64,000 bases of DNA from Acidovorax sp. NCPPB 3576 (GCF_028473605.1 NZ_CP097267.1:337501-401500), one strand, 5' to 3'; shown: positions 40,086-48,378, counted from the first letter of the stretch. Program-made: numbers and translations. Notes: generated by a model from the sequence alone, not told the origin.

Positions 40086-40162
40086 CGCGGTGTAGCTCAG
40101 CCAGGTAGAGCAATGGGTTCATACCCCGTCTGTCGTCGGATCGAAGCCGACCACCGCAACCA
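40086..40162 (+). tRNA. prophage tRNA-Met (CAT) with initiator-tRNA features
   Basis: A 77-base tRNA: acceptor CGCGGTG/CACCGCA with an unpaired C1·A72, D arm GCTC…GAGC, anticodon stem ATGGG/CCCGT with loop TTCATAC (anticodon CAT at 40120–40122), T stem GTCGG/CCGAC, encoded ACCA end. C1·A72 plus three consecutive G:C pairs at 29–31:39–41 are hallmarks of bacterial initiator tRNA. Deviations are C11:G24 (elongator-like) and an unusual T loop (ATCGAAG). It lies inside the prophage, directly after a terminator. Confidence 0.88.
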
Positions 40163-40165
40163 TTC

Positions 40166-40273
40166 CGCCGTGTGCCCGAGTTGGTCTAAGGGTGACGCGA
40201 TGCAAGAGGGAGAGCGCGGCGCCGCGAGCCTATGCGTGATCCTGCCTGGGTTCGAATCCCAGCACGGCAACCA
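40166..40273 (+). tRNA. tRNA-like gene with oversized anticodon/variable region
   Basis: The ends fold as a tRNA: acceptor CGCCGTG/CACGGCA (again C1·A72), D arm CCCGAG…AAGGG of class II type, T arm CTGGG-TTCGAAT-CCCAG and encoded ACCA. The middle (about 53 bases between D and T arms) is about 20 bases longer than in class II tRNAs and gives no standard 5-bp anticodon stem, so the anticodon cannot be assigned. It starts 3 bases after tRNA-Met. It may be a decayed or an unconventional tRNA. Confidence 0.6.
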
Positions 40274-40366
40274 GTTCGCCACCACCGGGGCGCATCCACC
40301 ACGCACCACACCGCCAGGGACGCCATGCCCCAGGTGGTGGCACCTAATTGGAGCTCAGCGATGGGA

Positions 40367-40930
40367 CTATTTCGGGGAATCGTGATCTTCACCAGGCAGC
40401 TGGCCTTTTGGATATCCGTGCGGACTTGTGATGATCGTTCCCCACTCTTGCAGCGCTTCGGCAAGAGCGCTATCGGTTGCTGCCGTGGGCGCGTCCTGAG
40501 CAAAGGCTTCAAGGGCGGCATTGCTCGATTTTGCAATTACCCCATCGGCCGTCTTCACGTAAATGAATTCGATCAAATTCCTGCGGGAATCCTCGTGTGC
40601 CGATGCGGGCACAAAAAGATGAACGTTTGCCCGTGGGCCCAAGCGTATGGGGAGATGATGTCCAGAAACGCGAGAAGGGTGAAAGACTCCGTGTGTGGTG
40701 CCGCGTCCATAAATGAAGCCCATCTCTGCGATGGACACCTCAAAAGCACTGAGGTTTGTAACATTCAGCGAAAGCCGATAACCCCCCAAGTGCAATCTGG
40801 CAATTGAAGGCTCAACCTTAATACGAGCTTGGTCACGTCGTCGCTCGTGCATGAAGTTGAATGTTCCTATTGCTGCTGCATAAGTAGCTATGGCGAGCGT
40901 GCCCCAATCAAGGATTACCTTGGCGTCCAT
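40367..40930 (-). CDS. membrane-anchored moron protein of unknown function
   Basis: A 187-residue protein on the strand opposite to the late genes. GGGAGGGCGGC precedes the chosen ATG; the frame extends 58 codons upstream but that part is not protein-like. An N-terminal membrane segment (DWGTLAIATYAAAIGTFNFM) is followed by basic residues (HERRRDQARIKVEPS), then a beta-rich domain (LHLGGYRLSLNVTNLSAFEV, LPIRLGPRANVHLFVPA). Base composition is lower in GC than its neighbours. It lies between phage tRNAs and the packaging genes, a common place for lysogenic cargo. Function unknown. Confidence 0.75.
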   Translation of the reverse strand: MDAKVILDWGTLAIATYAAAIGTFNFMHERRRDQARIKVEPSIARLHLGGYRLSLNVTNLSAFEVSIAEMGFIYGRGTTHGVFHPSRVSGHHLPIRLGPRANVHLFVPASAHEDSRRNLIEFIYVKTADGVIAKSSNAALEAFAQDAPTAATDSALAEALQEWGTIITSPHGYPKGQLPGEDHDSPK

Positions 40931-41082
40931 GCCGCCCTCCCGGCGATGGTTGTGTGAGAACTCCATCGTAAAGCCGGGAGGGCAGCCCTTCCGAAATCCC
41001 GCAACCAACTGACACGTTGCCCGCTCGGGGCATGCGTGAAGGCAAGCGTGGCCCCCAGCGCACCGCGGGCAAACGGACGCAT

Positions 41083-41142
41083 CCCTTCGCAGCGTCAGCA
41101 CCAACAGCCCGTAACCTCCCGGGCCGCTGGCGTTGCGAAGGG
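41083..41142. repeat. long-range inverted repeat before late genes
   Basis: CCCTTCGCA (41083–41091) is complementary to TGCGAAGGG (41134–41142). The region 40931–41162 has no gene; it holds this dyad and the start signal of the next gene. A leader structure or packaging-site element is possible. Confidence 0.35.
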
Positions 41143-41162
41143 CTCTACTTCGGAGACCCCGT

Positions 41163-41408
41163 ATGAACGACTACCTGATCGCCGCATCCGTCGCCATCGC
41201 TGCCACCCCCATCGCCGGCGGCGCTTGGCTGCTGTGGCGTGCTCGCAAGAGGCGCGATGAGGCGGCCATGCATGCCAGGTTTGAGCGGGAGACGCGGGGC
41301 TACGTGCACCGCGGCGAGGGCATCTTGCCGGTGGCGCTGGTTGCCGACGCGGGGAGCGTGGATGCCGGTAGCTGCGATGGCGGATCCTCCTGCTCGGCCT
41401 TGGACTGA
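41163..41408 (+). CDS. small membrane protein at start of late region
   Basis: An 81-residue protein with one membrane segment (MNDYLIAASVAIAATPIAGG, AWLLW) followed by basic residues (RARKRRDEAAM) and a Gly/Asp/Ser-rich tail ending in two Cys residues. GGAG lies 8 bases before the ATG. The stop overlaps the HNH gene start (TGATG). Function unknown. Confidence 0.6.
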   Translation: MNDYLIAASVAIAATPIAGGAWLLWRARKRRDEAAMHARFERETRGYVHRGEGILPVALVADAGSVDAGSCDGGSSCSALD

Positions 41409-41761
41409 TGGCCACTCGCCCTCGCATCCCCGCCGCTGCTACCCGCATCAATATGGCCCAGGCCACGAGGATGCAGCAGGCGCCACGCATCGGGGCAACC
41501 TACCGCGACCGAGGTAGAGGCAGACAGGAGGCCCGGCTGCGCATCTGGCTGCGGGATGGCCCCAACTGCAAGGGCTGCGGCAAGCTGATCGACATCACGC
41601 CCGGCACGCCGGACCCCTTCGAGCTGGATCACACGGTCCCACTCTGGAAGGGTGGCAAGGACGCCGACCACAACCGCCAGTGCCTGTGCCCGGAATGCCA
41701 TGACGCCAAGACCAGGGGCGAGGCGGGGGAGCGGGCGCAGGCTGGATACCCAAAGGATTGA
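41408..41761 (+). CDS. phage HNH endonuclease (terminase-associated)
   Basis: A 117-residue nuclease with the HNH core CKGCGKLIDITPG (first Cys pair), ELDHTVPLWKGGKDADHNRQ and CLCPECHDAKT (second Cys pair). Free-standing HNH proteins next to terminase genes take part in DNA packaging with terminase in HK97-like phages. It lies 0.8 kb upstream of the terminase small subunit gene, separated by two small genes. Confidence 0.88.
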   Translation: MATRPRIPAAATRINMAQATRMQQAPRIGATYRDRGRGRQEARLRIWLRDGPNCKGCGKLIDITPGTPDPFELDHTVPLWKGGKDADHNRQCLCPECHDAKTRGEAGERAQAGYPKD

Positions 41762-41763
41762 CC

Positions 41764-42120
41764 ATGAAGAAGTGCAAGCAAGCCATCGCCGCCCTAGTGA
41801 TTCACACCTTCGTTTGCACGATGCTCTACCTATGGAAGGTGCTCGGCGTCGCTGGCGCAGGCAATATGCTGATGGCGTGGTGCGCGCTGAACCTGGCTGG
41901 CGGTATCGGCTTGGTGCTGACCCACAAGGACACCGAACCCCCAACGCCCGCGGCGCTTCCCTTCGGCATCGCCCGCATCCTGTACCTGAGCGAAATGGCC
42001 GTGCTCCTGTGGTTCGGCCACTGGGTGATGTTCCTGTGCCTGGGCTTCACCTGGCTCATGTCGGCCGGATCGAACAAGCGTCGTCGGGATCATTGGGCGG
42101 CACAGGCTGCGAAGGTCTGA
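41764..42120 (+). CDS. polytopic membrane protein, possible holin
   Basis: A 118-residue protein with about four hydrophobic segments: IAALVIHTFVCTMLYLW, MLMAWCALNLAGGIGLVL, FGIARILYLSEMAVLLWFG and VMFLCLGFTWLMSA, and a basic C-terminus (NKRRRDHW). Size and topology could suit a holin, but it is far from the endolysin gene, so other membrane roles are as likely. TTG 6 bases upstream is an alternative start. Confidence 0.6.
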   Translation: MKKCKQAIAALVIHTFVCTMLYLWKVLGVAGAGNMLMAWCALNLAGGIGLVLTHKDTEPPTPAALPFGIARILYLSEMAVLLWFGHWVMFLCLGFTWLMSAGSNKRRRDHWAAQAAKV

Positions 42121-42122
42121 CC

Positions 42123-42398
42123 ATGGCATCCATCCGAAGCATCCGCGAACGCGGGCAATTGGCGCTTCGCCGTGGGCGGGCTTTCGACTGGGCTTTGAAG
42201 CGGCTCGGCTCCGGCCTTCGATCCGCCACGCTTGAAGCGTTCTCCATGCAAATCCCCGAACGGGTTCGCGGCCTGATTGATGGCTGTGGCGCTCAGACCG
42301 CTGTCGGCGCCGTGTCCATGCTGACCCCAGACGGTTGGAAGGTTCTCGGCATCACCACTGGTCCCTTGGCCCTGGGAGGCGCTCCAGCGGCCGCCTGA
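42123..42398 (+). CDS. hypothetical phage protein
   Basis: A 91-residue protein starting MASIRSIRERGQLALRRGRA, with a basic helical N-terminus and a more hydrophobic C-terminus (VGAVSMLTPDGWKVLGITTG). It starts 2 bases after the previous stop. No ribosome-binding site is obvious, so translational coupling is assumed. No family recognised. Confidence 0.5.
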   Translation: MASIRSIRERGQLALRRGRAFDWALKRLGSGLRSATLEAFSMQIPERVRGLIDGCGAQTAVGAVSMLTPDGWKVLGITTGPLALGGAPAAA

Positions 42399-42566
42399 CG
42401 CGACGCAGGGGCATCGTGAGCCGGTAGGAAAGGCAGAAGGGCAGGGGGGTGGGCGAAACCTTGAGAGGCTTGCCCCTGGATACCGCCCTGTTCCGCACGC
42501 GCGGAAAAAATCCCCTGCGTATGAATTCCGGAGGGGCGAAATTCAAAGAATTCAAAGGAGGCCGCC
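42399..42566. other. non-coding gap before terminase genes (possible cos region)
   Basis: 168 bases without a gene. It contains a hairpin TTCCGC-ACGC-GCGGAA (42491–42506) followed by AAAA and an A/G-rich stretch before the terminase ribosome-binding site. Packaging sites often lie just upstream of terminase genes; nothing here proves that. Confidence 0.3.
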
Positions 42567-42989
42567 ATGCCCAGAGGTGGTGCGCGACCTGGTGCGGGCC
42601 GCCCGAAAAAATCTGCACCGGCTGACGCGCCGAAGCCGGCGGAGCCAGCGAAGAAGCGGGCGCCCCGCAAGCCAGCGTCAGCGCCGGCGGTTGACGCGGA
42701 GGGCTTCAAGACCGATCCGAACTGGCCCTTCGGGCAGGAGAGGCCGCCGCCCCCGAAGGACCTAAGCGAGCTGACCCCACTGGAATTTCTCCTGCAGGTC
42801 ATGCGGGACGAGGTTGAGGACAAGAGGACGCGGATTCAGGCGGCGCAGCTCGCCGCTCCGTACGTCCACCCCAAGAAGGGCGAGAGCGGCAAGAAGGATG
42901 AGAAGCAGGCCGCGGCCAAGCAGGTTGCGAGTCGGTTCGCCGCCGGCGCGCCGCCGAAGTTGGTCGCCGCTGGCGGGAAGAAGGTGTAA
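42567..42989 (+). CDS. terminase small subunit
   Basis: A 140-residue protein. It begins MPRGGARPGAGRPKKSAPAD, the G-G-x-R-x-G-A-G-R-P-K motif typical of small terminases, followed by a Lys/Pro/Ala linker and a helical part (LTPLEFLLQVMRDEVEDKRT, RIQAAQLAAPYVHPKK). An excellent ribosome-binding site (AAAGGAGG) precedes it. It recognises phage DNA for packaging and partners with the large subunit 4 bases downstream. Confidence 0.9.
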   Translation: MPRGGARPGAGRPKKSAPADAPKPAEPAKKRAPRKPASAPAVDAEGFKTDPNWPFGQERPPPPKDLSELTPLEFLLQVMRDEVEDKRTRIQAAQLAAPYVHPKKGESGKKDEKQAAAKQVASRFAAGAPPKLVAAGGKKV

Positions 42990-42992
42990 CGC

Positions 42993-44678
42993 ATGGAATG
43001 GACGACAGCCTGCGTCGATTGGGAGAGCAGGCTGGTCGAGGGCCGTTCGATCATCCCGGCGCCGATATACCGCGACGAGGCCGAGGCTGCGCTGGCCATC
43101 TTTCGCGAGCTGAAGGTAGTGGACTTGCCCGGCAAACCCACTTTCGGCGAATGCTCGGAGCAGTGGGTCTTCGACTTCGTGGCTGCAATTTTTGGCGCGT
43201 ACGACGCCGAGACCGGCCAGCAGCTGATCCGTGAATACGGCCTGCTGATCTCGAAGAAGAACACGAAATCGACCATCGCCGCCGGCATCATGCTGACGGC
43301 GCTGATCCTGTGCTGGCGCGAGGACGAGGAACACCTGATCCTGGCGCCGACGAAAGAGGTGGCTGACAACAGCTTCAAGCCGGCGGCCGGGATGATCCGG
43401 GCCGACGAAGAGCTCTCCGCGCTGTTCCACGTCCAGGGCCACGTGCGCACCATCACCCATCGCCTGAACGGCAACAGCCTGAAGGTGGTGGCGGCCGACA
43501 CGGACACGGTGTCAGGCAAGAAGTCCGGCAAGGTGCTGGTGGACGAGCTCTGGCTGTTCGGCAAGCGCGGCAACGCCGAAGGCATGTTTCTGGAGGCGCT
43601 GGGCGGCCAGGTCTCGCGCGACGAGGGTTGGGTCATCTTCCTGACCACCCAGAGCGACGAACCGCCGGCGGGCGTGTTCAAGGAGAAGCTGGGCTACTGG
43701 CGCGACATCCGGGACGGCGTGATCGTCAATCCCAAGGTTCTGGGCGTGCTGTACGAGTTCCCGGCCAAGATGGTCGAGCGCAAGGAATACCTGGCGCGCG
43801 AGAACTTCTACATCACCAACCCGAACATCGGCAAGTCGGTGAGCGCCGAGTGGCTGGCCGACAAGCTGCTGGAGAACCAGACCAAGACGGACGGCACCTA
43901 CCAGCAGTTCCTGGCCAAGCACCTGAACGTCGAGATCGGGCTGAACCTGCGCAGCGACCGCTGGCTGGGCGCGGACTTCTGGGAAGCCGCGGCAATCCCG
44001 GTGTTCACGCTGGAGGAACTGCTTGAGCGCTGCGAGGTGGCCACCATCGGCATTGACGGCGGCGGGCTGGACGACATGCTGGGCCTGGCAGTGGTCGGGC
44101 GCGAGATCGGCACCGGCCGCTGGCTGGTCTGGACGCGCGCCTGGCTGCACCCGATTGCGCTGGAGCGCCGCAAGTCCGAGGAATCGCGCTACCGCGACTT
44201 TGCGAAGCAGGGCGACTTGGTGCTGGCGGAGCAGGTGGGCAAGGACATCGCCGATGTGATTGCCATCGTGTCGCAGGTCGTGGAATCCGGCCTGCTGGAC
44301 AAGGCGGGCGTGGACCGCGCGGGGCTCGGAGGCATCTACGACGCGCTGGTGGGCACCAAGGACGAGCCCGGTCCTGTGAAAGAGGACCAGGTGGTGGGCA
44401 TCCCGCAGGGGTGGCAGCTGCAAGGCGCCATCAAAACGGCCGAGCGCCACCTGGCCGCCAAGAAGCTGGTGCATGGCGGGCGGGCGCTGATGGCTTGGTG
44501 CGTAGGAAACGCGAAGGTGGTTGCGGTCGGCAATGCTATTTCGATCACCAAACAGGCCAGTGGTTTCGCCAAGATCGACCCGCTCATGGCCCTGTTCGAC
44601 GCCATCTACCTGATGGCACTCAACCCGAAGGCGAGAGGCCGCTCTGTGTATGAAGAGCGCGGCTTCCGCTACCTGTAA
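42993..44678 (+). CDS. terminase large subunit (HK97 type)
   Basis: A 561-residue packaging motor. The ATPase domain has a Walker A-like LLISKKNTKSTIAAG (about 84–98) and Walker B GKVLVDELWLFG (about 178–189), with the coupling motif FLTTQSDEP. The RNase H-like nuclease domain starts near TIGIDGGGLDDMLGLAVVGR (catalytic Asp near 352). The fold order is that of the Terminase_1 family used by HK97-like phages. Confidence 0.95.
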   Translation: MEWTTACVDWESRLVEGRSIIPAPIYRDEAEAALAIFRELKVVDLPGKPTFGECSEQWVFDFVAAIFGAYDAETGQQLIREYGLLISKKNTKSTIAAGIMLTALILCWREDEEHLILAPTKEVADNSFKPAAGMIRADEELSALFHVQGHVRTITHRLNGNSLKVVAADTDTVSGKKSGKVLVDELWLFGKRGNAEGMFLEALGGQVSRDEGWVIFLTTQSDEPPAGVFKEKLGYWRDIRDGVIVNPKVLGVLYEFPAKMVERKEYLARENFYITNPNIGKSVSAEWLADKLLENQTKTDGTYQQFLAKHLNVEIGLNLRSDRWLGADFWEAAAIPVFTLEELLERCEVATIGIDGGGLDDMLGLAVVGREIGTGRWLVWTRAWLHPIALERRKSEESRYRDFAKQGDLVLAEQVGKDIADVIAIVSQVVESGLLDKAGVDRAGLGGIYDALVGTKDEPGPVKEDQVVGIPQGWQLQGAIKTAERHLAAKKLVHGGRALMAWCVGNAKVVAVGNAISITKQASGFAKIDPLMALFDAIYLMALNPKARGRSVYEERGFRYL

Positions 44679-44686
44679 GGACCAGC

Positions 44687-45931
44687 ATGGGCATGTTCGA
44701 CTTTCTCCGCCGGGGCGCCTCGGCGGAGGCGCCGCCGCGTCCGCGCGCGGAGGCAACCAGCACCATCACGTTCACCGGGATGGACGACCCGGCACTGCTG
44801 GAGTTCATCCGCAACGGGCAGCGCAGCTCGGAAATCACCATGCTGCGCAACACCGCGGCGCTGCGGTGCCTGACCCTGATCAGCAACGGGCTGGGCATGC
44901 TGCCCACGAACCTCTATCGCTCAGGCGACGACAAGGAAATCGCCAAGGATCACTCCGCCTACAAGCTTCTGCGCGTGAAGCCGAACCCCTGGCAGACGCC
45001 CATGGAGTTCAAGAGCCAGATGCAGGTACTGCTGGAGACCGAGGGCAACGCATACGCCCGCGTGATCCGCGCAGCGGGCCGGCCGATCCACCTGATCCCA
45101 TTCGAGAAGGGCCGGGTCGATCCGAAGCTGGGCAGCAACTTCCGCATGCAGTACCGCTGCCAGACGGAAAACGGCGGCCAGATCACGTTGGACCAGGACG
45201 AAATCCTGCACGTGCGCGACCTCTCGCTCGACGGCGTGACGGGGCTCTCCCGCCGCAAGCTGTCCACCGAGGTGTTCGAGCTGGCCCAGGGCGCGCAGCG
45301 CGCCGCGTCGCGGGTCTTCGAGAAGGGCGTGATGGCGGGCGGCGCGATCGAGGTGAAGGAGGCGCTCTCCGACAAGGCGTATGAGCGCATGCGCAGCTCC
45401 CTCGACAACGACCACGCCGGCTCGGAAAACGCCGGCAAGTGGATGCTGCTGGAAGAGGGCGCAACGGCCGCGAAGTGGTCATCCACTGGCCGCGACGCAC
45501 AGCACATCGAGAACCGCAACTTCCAGATCGAGGAAGTCGCCCGCCTTTACGGCACGCCTCGGCCTCTTCTGATGATGGATGACACCAGTTGGGGCTCTGG
45601 CATCGAGCAACTGGCCATCTTCTTCGTGCAGTACACGCTGGCGCCGCGCTTCGTCTCCTGGGAGCAGGCGCTGGAGAGATCGCTTCTGACGGACGCCGAG
45701 AGGGGCAACTTCTACTTCAAGTTCAACGAGCGCGCGCTGATGCGCGGCACGCTGAAAGACCAGGCCGACTACTTCGCCAAGGCGCTTGGCGCTGGCGGGC
45801 ACCAGCCCTGGCACACCGCCAACGAAGTCCGCGACTTGGCCGACTACCCCGCCGACCCGAACGCCAAGTTCGACACCCTGGGCGATCCCTCGGGAAAGAA
45901 AGCACCCAATGAGCCTGACAAAACTCCCTGA
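44687..45931 (+). CDS. portal protein (HK97 family)
   Basis: A 414-residue protein forming the dodecameric DNA entry ring. Typical portal features: EITMLRNTAALRCLTLISNG, LPTNLYRSGDDKEI, the DPW-like KPNPWQTPMEFKSQMQVLLE, and LYGTPRPLLMMDDTSWGSGI followed by QLAIFFVQYTLAPRFVSWEQ. It overlaps the protease gene by 23 bases, a usual feature in HK97-like head operons. Confidence 0.95.
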   Translation: MGMFDFLRRGASAEAPPRPRAEATSTITFTGMDDPALLEFIRNGQRSSEITMLRNTAALRCLTLISNGLGMLPTNLYRSGDDKEIAKDHSAYKLLRVKPNPWQTPMEFKSQMQVLLETEGNAYARVIRAAGRPIHLIPFEKGRVDPKLGSNFRMQYRCQTENGGQITLDQDEILHVRDLSLDGVTGLSRRKLSTEVFELAQGAQRAASRVFEKGVMAGGAIEVKEALSDKAYERMRSSLDNDHAGSENAGKWMLLEEGATAAKWSSTGRDAQHIENRNFQIEEVARLYGTPRPLLMMDDTSWGSGIEQLAIFFVQYTLAPRFVSWEQALERSLLTDAERGNFYFKFNERALMRGTLKDQADYFAKALGAGGHQPWHTANEVRDLADYPADPNAKFDTLGDPSGKKAPNEPDKTP

Positions 45932-46748
45932 GATCCGCGCCGATCACCGCCTGGGCGCCGCGCAATTCGACGCTCGGCCGGATGCGCTGGAGCGTTGGCA
46001 GCCGGAGGTGCGCGCCGCGACCGAGGGCGACAACGCCATCTCCATCTACGACGCCATCGGCGAGAGCTGGGACGGCACCGGCGTGACTTCCAAGCGGATC
46101 GGCGCAGCGCTGCGCTCAATCGGCGCAGGCAAGGACGTGACGGTCAACCTGAACTCCCCGGGCGGCGACTTCTTCGAGGGCGTGGCCATCTACAACCTGC
46201 TGCGCCAGCACGATGGCAAGGTGACGGTGCGCGTGATGGGCTTGGCAGCCTCGGCCGCGTCGGTCATCGCCATGGCGGGCGACGAGATCCTGATGGGCGA
46301 CGGCGCCTTCCTCATGGTGCACAACGCCTGGGCGGTGGCCGTTGGCAACCGGCACGACATGCGCGACGCCGCCGACCGGCTGGAACCCTTCGATGTCTCC
46401 ATGGCGAGCGTCTACGCCGCGCGGGCGGGCATCTCCGTTGCGGAGGCGGCAGCCCTGATGGACAAGGAAACGTGGATCGGCGCCGCGCAGGCGGTCGAGG
46501 ACGGCTTCGCCACGGGCCTGATCGACAGCAAAGACATCACGAAGAACGCCAGCGCGCATGTCGAGCGCAAGACGCTGGCGCTCGTGGAGGCCTCCATGGC
46601 GCGCGCGGGGCACTCCCGCGCGGTTCGCCGTGATGCCTTCAAAGCCCTTTTCTCTGGCAAGCCGGGCGCTGCCGAAGAAACCGCCATGCCGGGCGCTGGC
46701 GAAGCCGCAGCACTGCTGCAATCCCTCACCAACTCCCTGAAAGTTTGA
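45909..46748 (+). CDS. ClpP-like head maturation protease
   Basis: A 279-residue S14-type prohead protease. The ClpP fold has NLNSPGGDFFEGVAIYNLL, the nucleophile Ser in MGLAASAASVIAMAG (about residue 110) and the His in AFLMVHNAWAVAVG (about 137). It should process the capsid scaffold (delta) domain during head assembly. The start overlaps the end of the portal gene; the capsid gene follows after 2 bases. Confidence 0.93.
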   Translation: MSLTKLPEIRADHRLGAAQFDARPDALERWQPEVRAATEGDNAISIYDAIGESWDGTGVTSKRIGAALRSIGAGKDVTVNLNSPGGDFFEGVAIYNLLRQHDGKVTVRVMGLAASAASVIAMAGDEILMGDGAFLMVHNAWAVAVGNRHDMRDAADRLEPFDVSMASVYAARAGISVAEAAALMDKETWIGAAQAVEDGFATGLIDSKDITKNASAHVERKTLALVEASMARAGHSRAVRRDAFKALFSGKPGAAEETAMPGAGEAAALLQSLTNSLKV

Positions 46749-46750
46749 CC

Positions 46751-48088
46751 ATGAAGAAGTCTCTCGTGTCCCTGGCGGCTGTGGCCGCCATGCTCTCCAT
46801 CGCCGCCGGCTCGGCCCACGCGATGGCTCTCCAGAAGGTGGCCGACTTGGCCGCCGCGCAGCCCGTGCCCCGAGGCATCCTGGCCGTGCGCGCCGACGCC
46901 GGCACCAGCCCTGGCGAAATCAAAGCCCTCGTGGAAGGCATGAATAAGGCGTTCGCCGACTTCAAGGCTGAGCACACCCGTCAACTGGACGAGATCAAGG
47001 CCAGCCGCTCCGGCGCGGACCAGGAGGCGGCGATCCAGAAGATCAACGCCCACCTCGATCGGCTGCAGAAGGAAACCGAAGACGCCCACACCAAGCTCGC
47101 CTCGGCCCAGATGGGTGCGGGCGAGAAGACCGTGGTGGACAAGGAATACAGTGCCGCGTTCCGCGCACACTTCGCGCGCGGTGAAGTTCAGGCGTCGCTG
47201 AACAAGGGCGTGGCCACCGAAGGCGGTTACCTGGCACCTGTCGAATGGGACCGCTCCATCACAGACCGCCTGATCGAAGTCTCTCCGATCCGCAGCATCG
47301 CCTCAGTGCAGTCGATTTCGACGGCTGGCTACACCAAGCTGTTCAACAACCGCGGCGCCACGTCCGGGTGGGTGGGCGAGACCGCTGCGCGGCCGCAGAC
47401 CAACACGCCGACGTTCAGCCCGCTGACGTTCAAGCCGGGCGAGCTGTACGCCAACCCGGCCGCCACGCAGCAACTGCTGGACGACTCGGAGATCAACCTG
47501 GAATCCTGGCTCGCCAACGAAGTGGAGACCGAGTTCGCCTATCAGGAGGGTATCGCCTTCCTGAGCGGCACCGGTGCCAACGATCGCCCGAACGGCCTGC
47601 TGACGTACGTCACCGGTGGCACCAACGCAGCCACGCACCCCTGGGGTGACATCAAGACGGTGGGCTCTGGCGCGGTGGGTGCGATCACAGCGGATTCGTT
47701 GATCGATCTGATCTACGCGCTGCCCGACGAGTACACCGCCAATGCGCGCTTCGTGCTGAACCGCACCGCCCAGGGCGTGATCCGCAAGCTGAAGGACGGC
47801 CAGGGCAACTACCTGTGGCAGCCCAGCTATGTGGCGGGCCAGCCGGCCACCATCGCCGGCTACCCCGTGACCACCGTGGCCGGCATGCCCAACATCGCGG
47901 CCAACGCCATCGTGGCGCTGTTCGGCGACTTCAAGCGCGGCTACCAGATCGTGGATCGCACTGGTGTGCGCGTCCTGCGCGATCCGTACACCAACAAGCC
48001 GTTCGTGCAGTTCTACACGACCAAGCGCGTGGGTGGCGGTCTGCTGAACCCTGACGTGATCAAGGCCTTGAAGGTCAACGCAGCCTGA
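46751..48088 (+). CDS. major capsid protein (HK97 fold) with signal-peptide-like N-terminus
   Basis: A 445-residue protein. The capsid part from about residue 140 (GVATEGGYLAPVEWDRSITD, FAYQEGIAFLSGTGANDRPN, AGMPNIAANAIVALFGDFKR) is HK97 type, and an N-terminal coiled-coil delta domain (about 55–115) is present. Unusually the first 24 residues (MKKSLVSLAAVAAMLSIAAG, SAHA) look like a Sec signal peptide with an A-x-A site. It would be removed together with the delta domain by the upstream protease. A TTG 6 bases upstream is an alternative start. Confidence 0.93.
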   Translation: MKKSLVSLAAVAAMLSIAAGSAHAMALQKVADLAAAQPVPRGILAVRADAGTSPGEIKALVEGMNKAFADFKAEHTRQLDEIKASRSGADQEAAIQKINAHLDRLQKETEDAHTKLASAQMGAGEKTVVDKEYSAAFRAHFARGEVQASLNKGVATEGGYLAPVEWDRSITDRLIEVSPIRSIASVQSISTAGYTKLFNNRGATSGWVGETAARPQTNTPTFSPLTFKPGELYANPAATQQLLDDSEINLESWLANEVETEFAYQEGIAFLSGTGANDRPNGLLTYVTGGTNAATHPWGDIKTVGSGAVGAITADSLIDLIYALPDEYTANARFVLNRTAQGVIRKLKDGQGNYLWQPSYVAGQPATIAGYPVTTVAGMPNIAANAIVALFGDFKRGYQIVDRTGVRVLRDPYTNKPFVQFYTTKRVGGGLLNPDVIKALKVNAA

Positions 48089-48130
48089 TGGCGGGGGCGG
48101 GCTGCTGCCCGCCCTGCACGGAGAACACCC

Positions 48131-48376
48131 ATGAAAGCAATCAAGGAATTCCAGGGCGTGCCCAACGGCGAGATCTACCCGGTGACGTACGCGCCCGGCG
48201 ACGAGGTCCCGCCCGAACTGCATGCCACGGCGCGCTACTTCGGCGGCGAGGCCAGCACCGCTGGCCCTGCGGACCTCACGATCCCCGAGATCAAGGCCAA
48301 GCTGGACGAGCTGAAGATTGAGCACAAGTCCGGCATGTCCAAGGCCGAACTGCTGGCCCTGCTGCCCAAGGACTGA
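48131..48376 (+). CDS. small head protein with HeH/LEM-like C-terminus
   Basis: An 81-residue protein: a beta-rich N-terminus (MKAIKEFQGVPNGEIYPVTY) and a C-terminal LTIPEIKAKLDELKIEHKSG, MSKAELLALLPKD, which matches the short helix-extended-helix (HeH/LEM) pattern found in small phage head proteins. It lies between capsid and connector genes, so a head decoration or joining role is plausible. Confidence 0.7.
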   Translation: MKAIKEFQGVPNGEIYPVTYAPGDEVPPELHATARYFGGEASTAGPADLTIPEIKAKLDELKIEHKSGMSKAELLALLPKD

Positions 48377-48378
48377 GC

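Noticed and set aside
40931..41104. N-terminal extension of the minus-strand moron gene (58 codons)
   Set aside because: The extension is Cys/Arg-rich without structure, and a strong ribosome-binding site precedes the internal ATG at 40930.
41652..42398. 248-codon frame across the HNH and membrane protein genes
   Set aside because: Only its last 91 codons form a plausible independent gene (42123–42398); the rest is a shadow frame of two supported genes.
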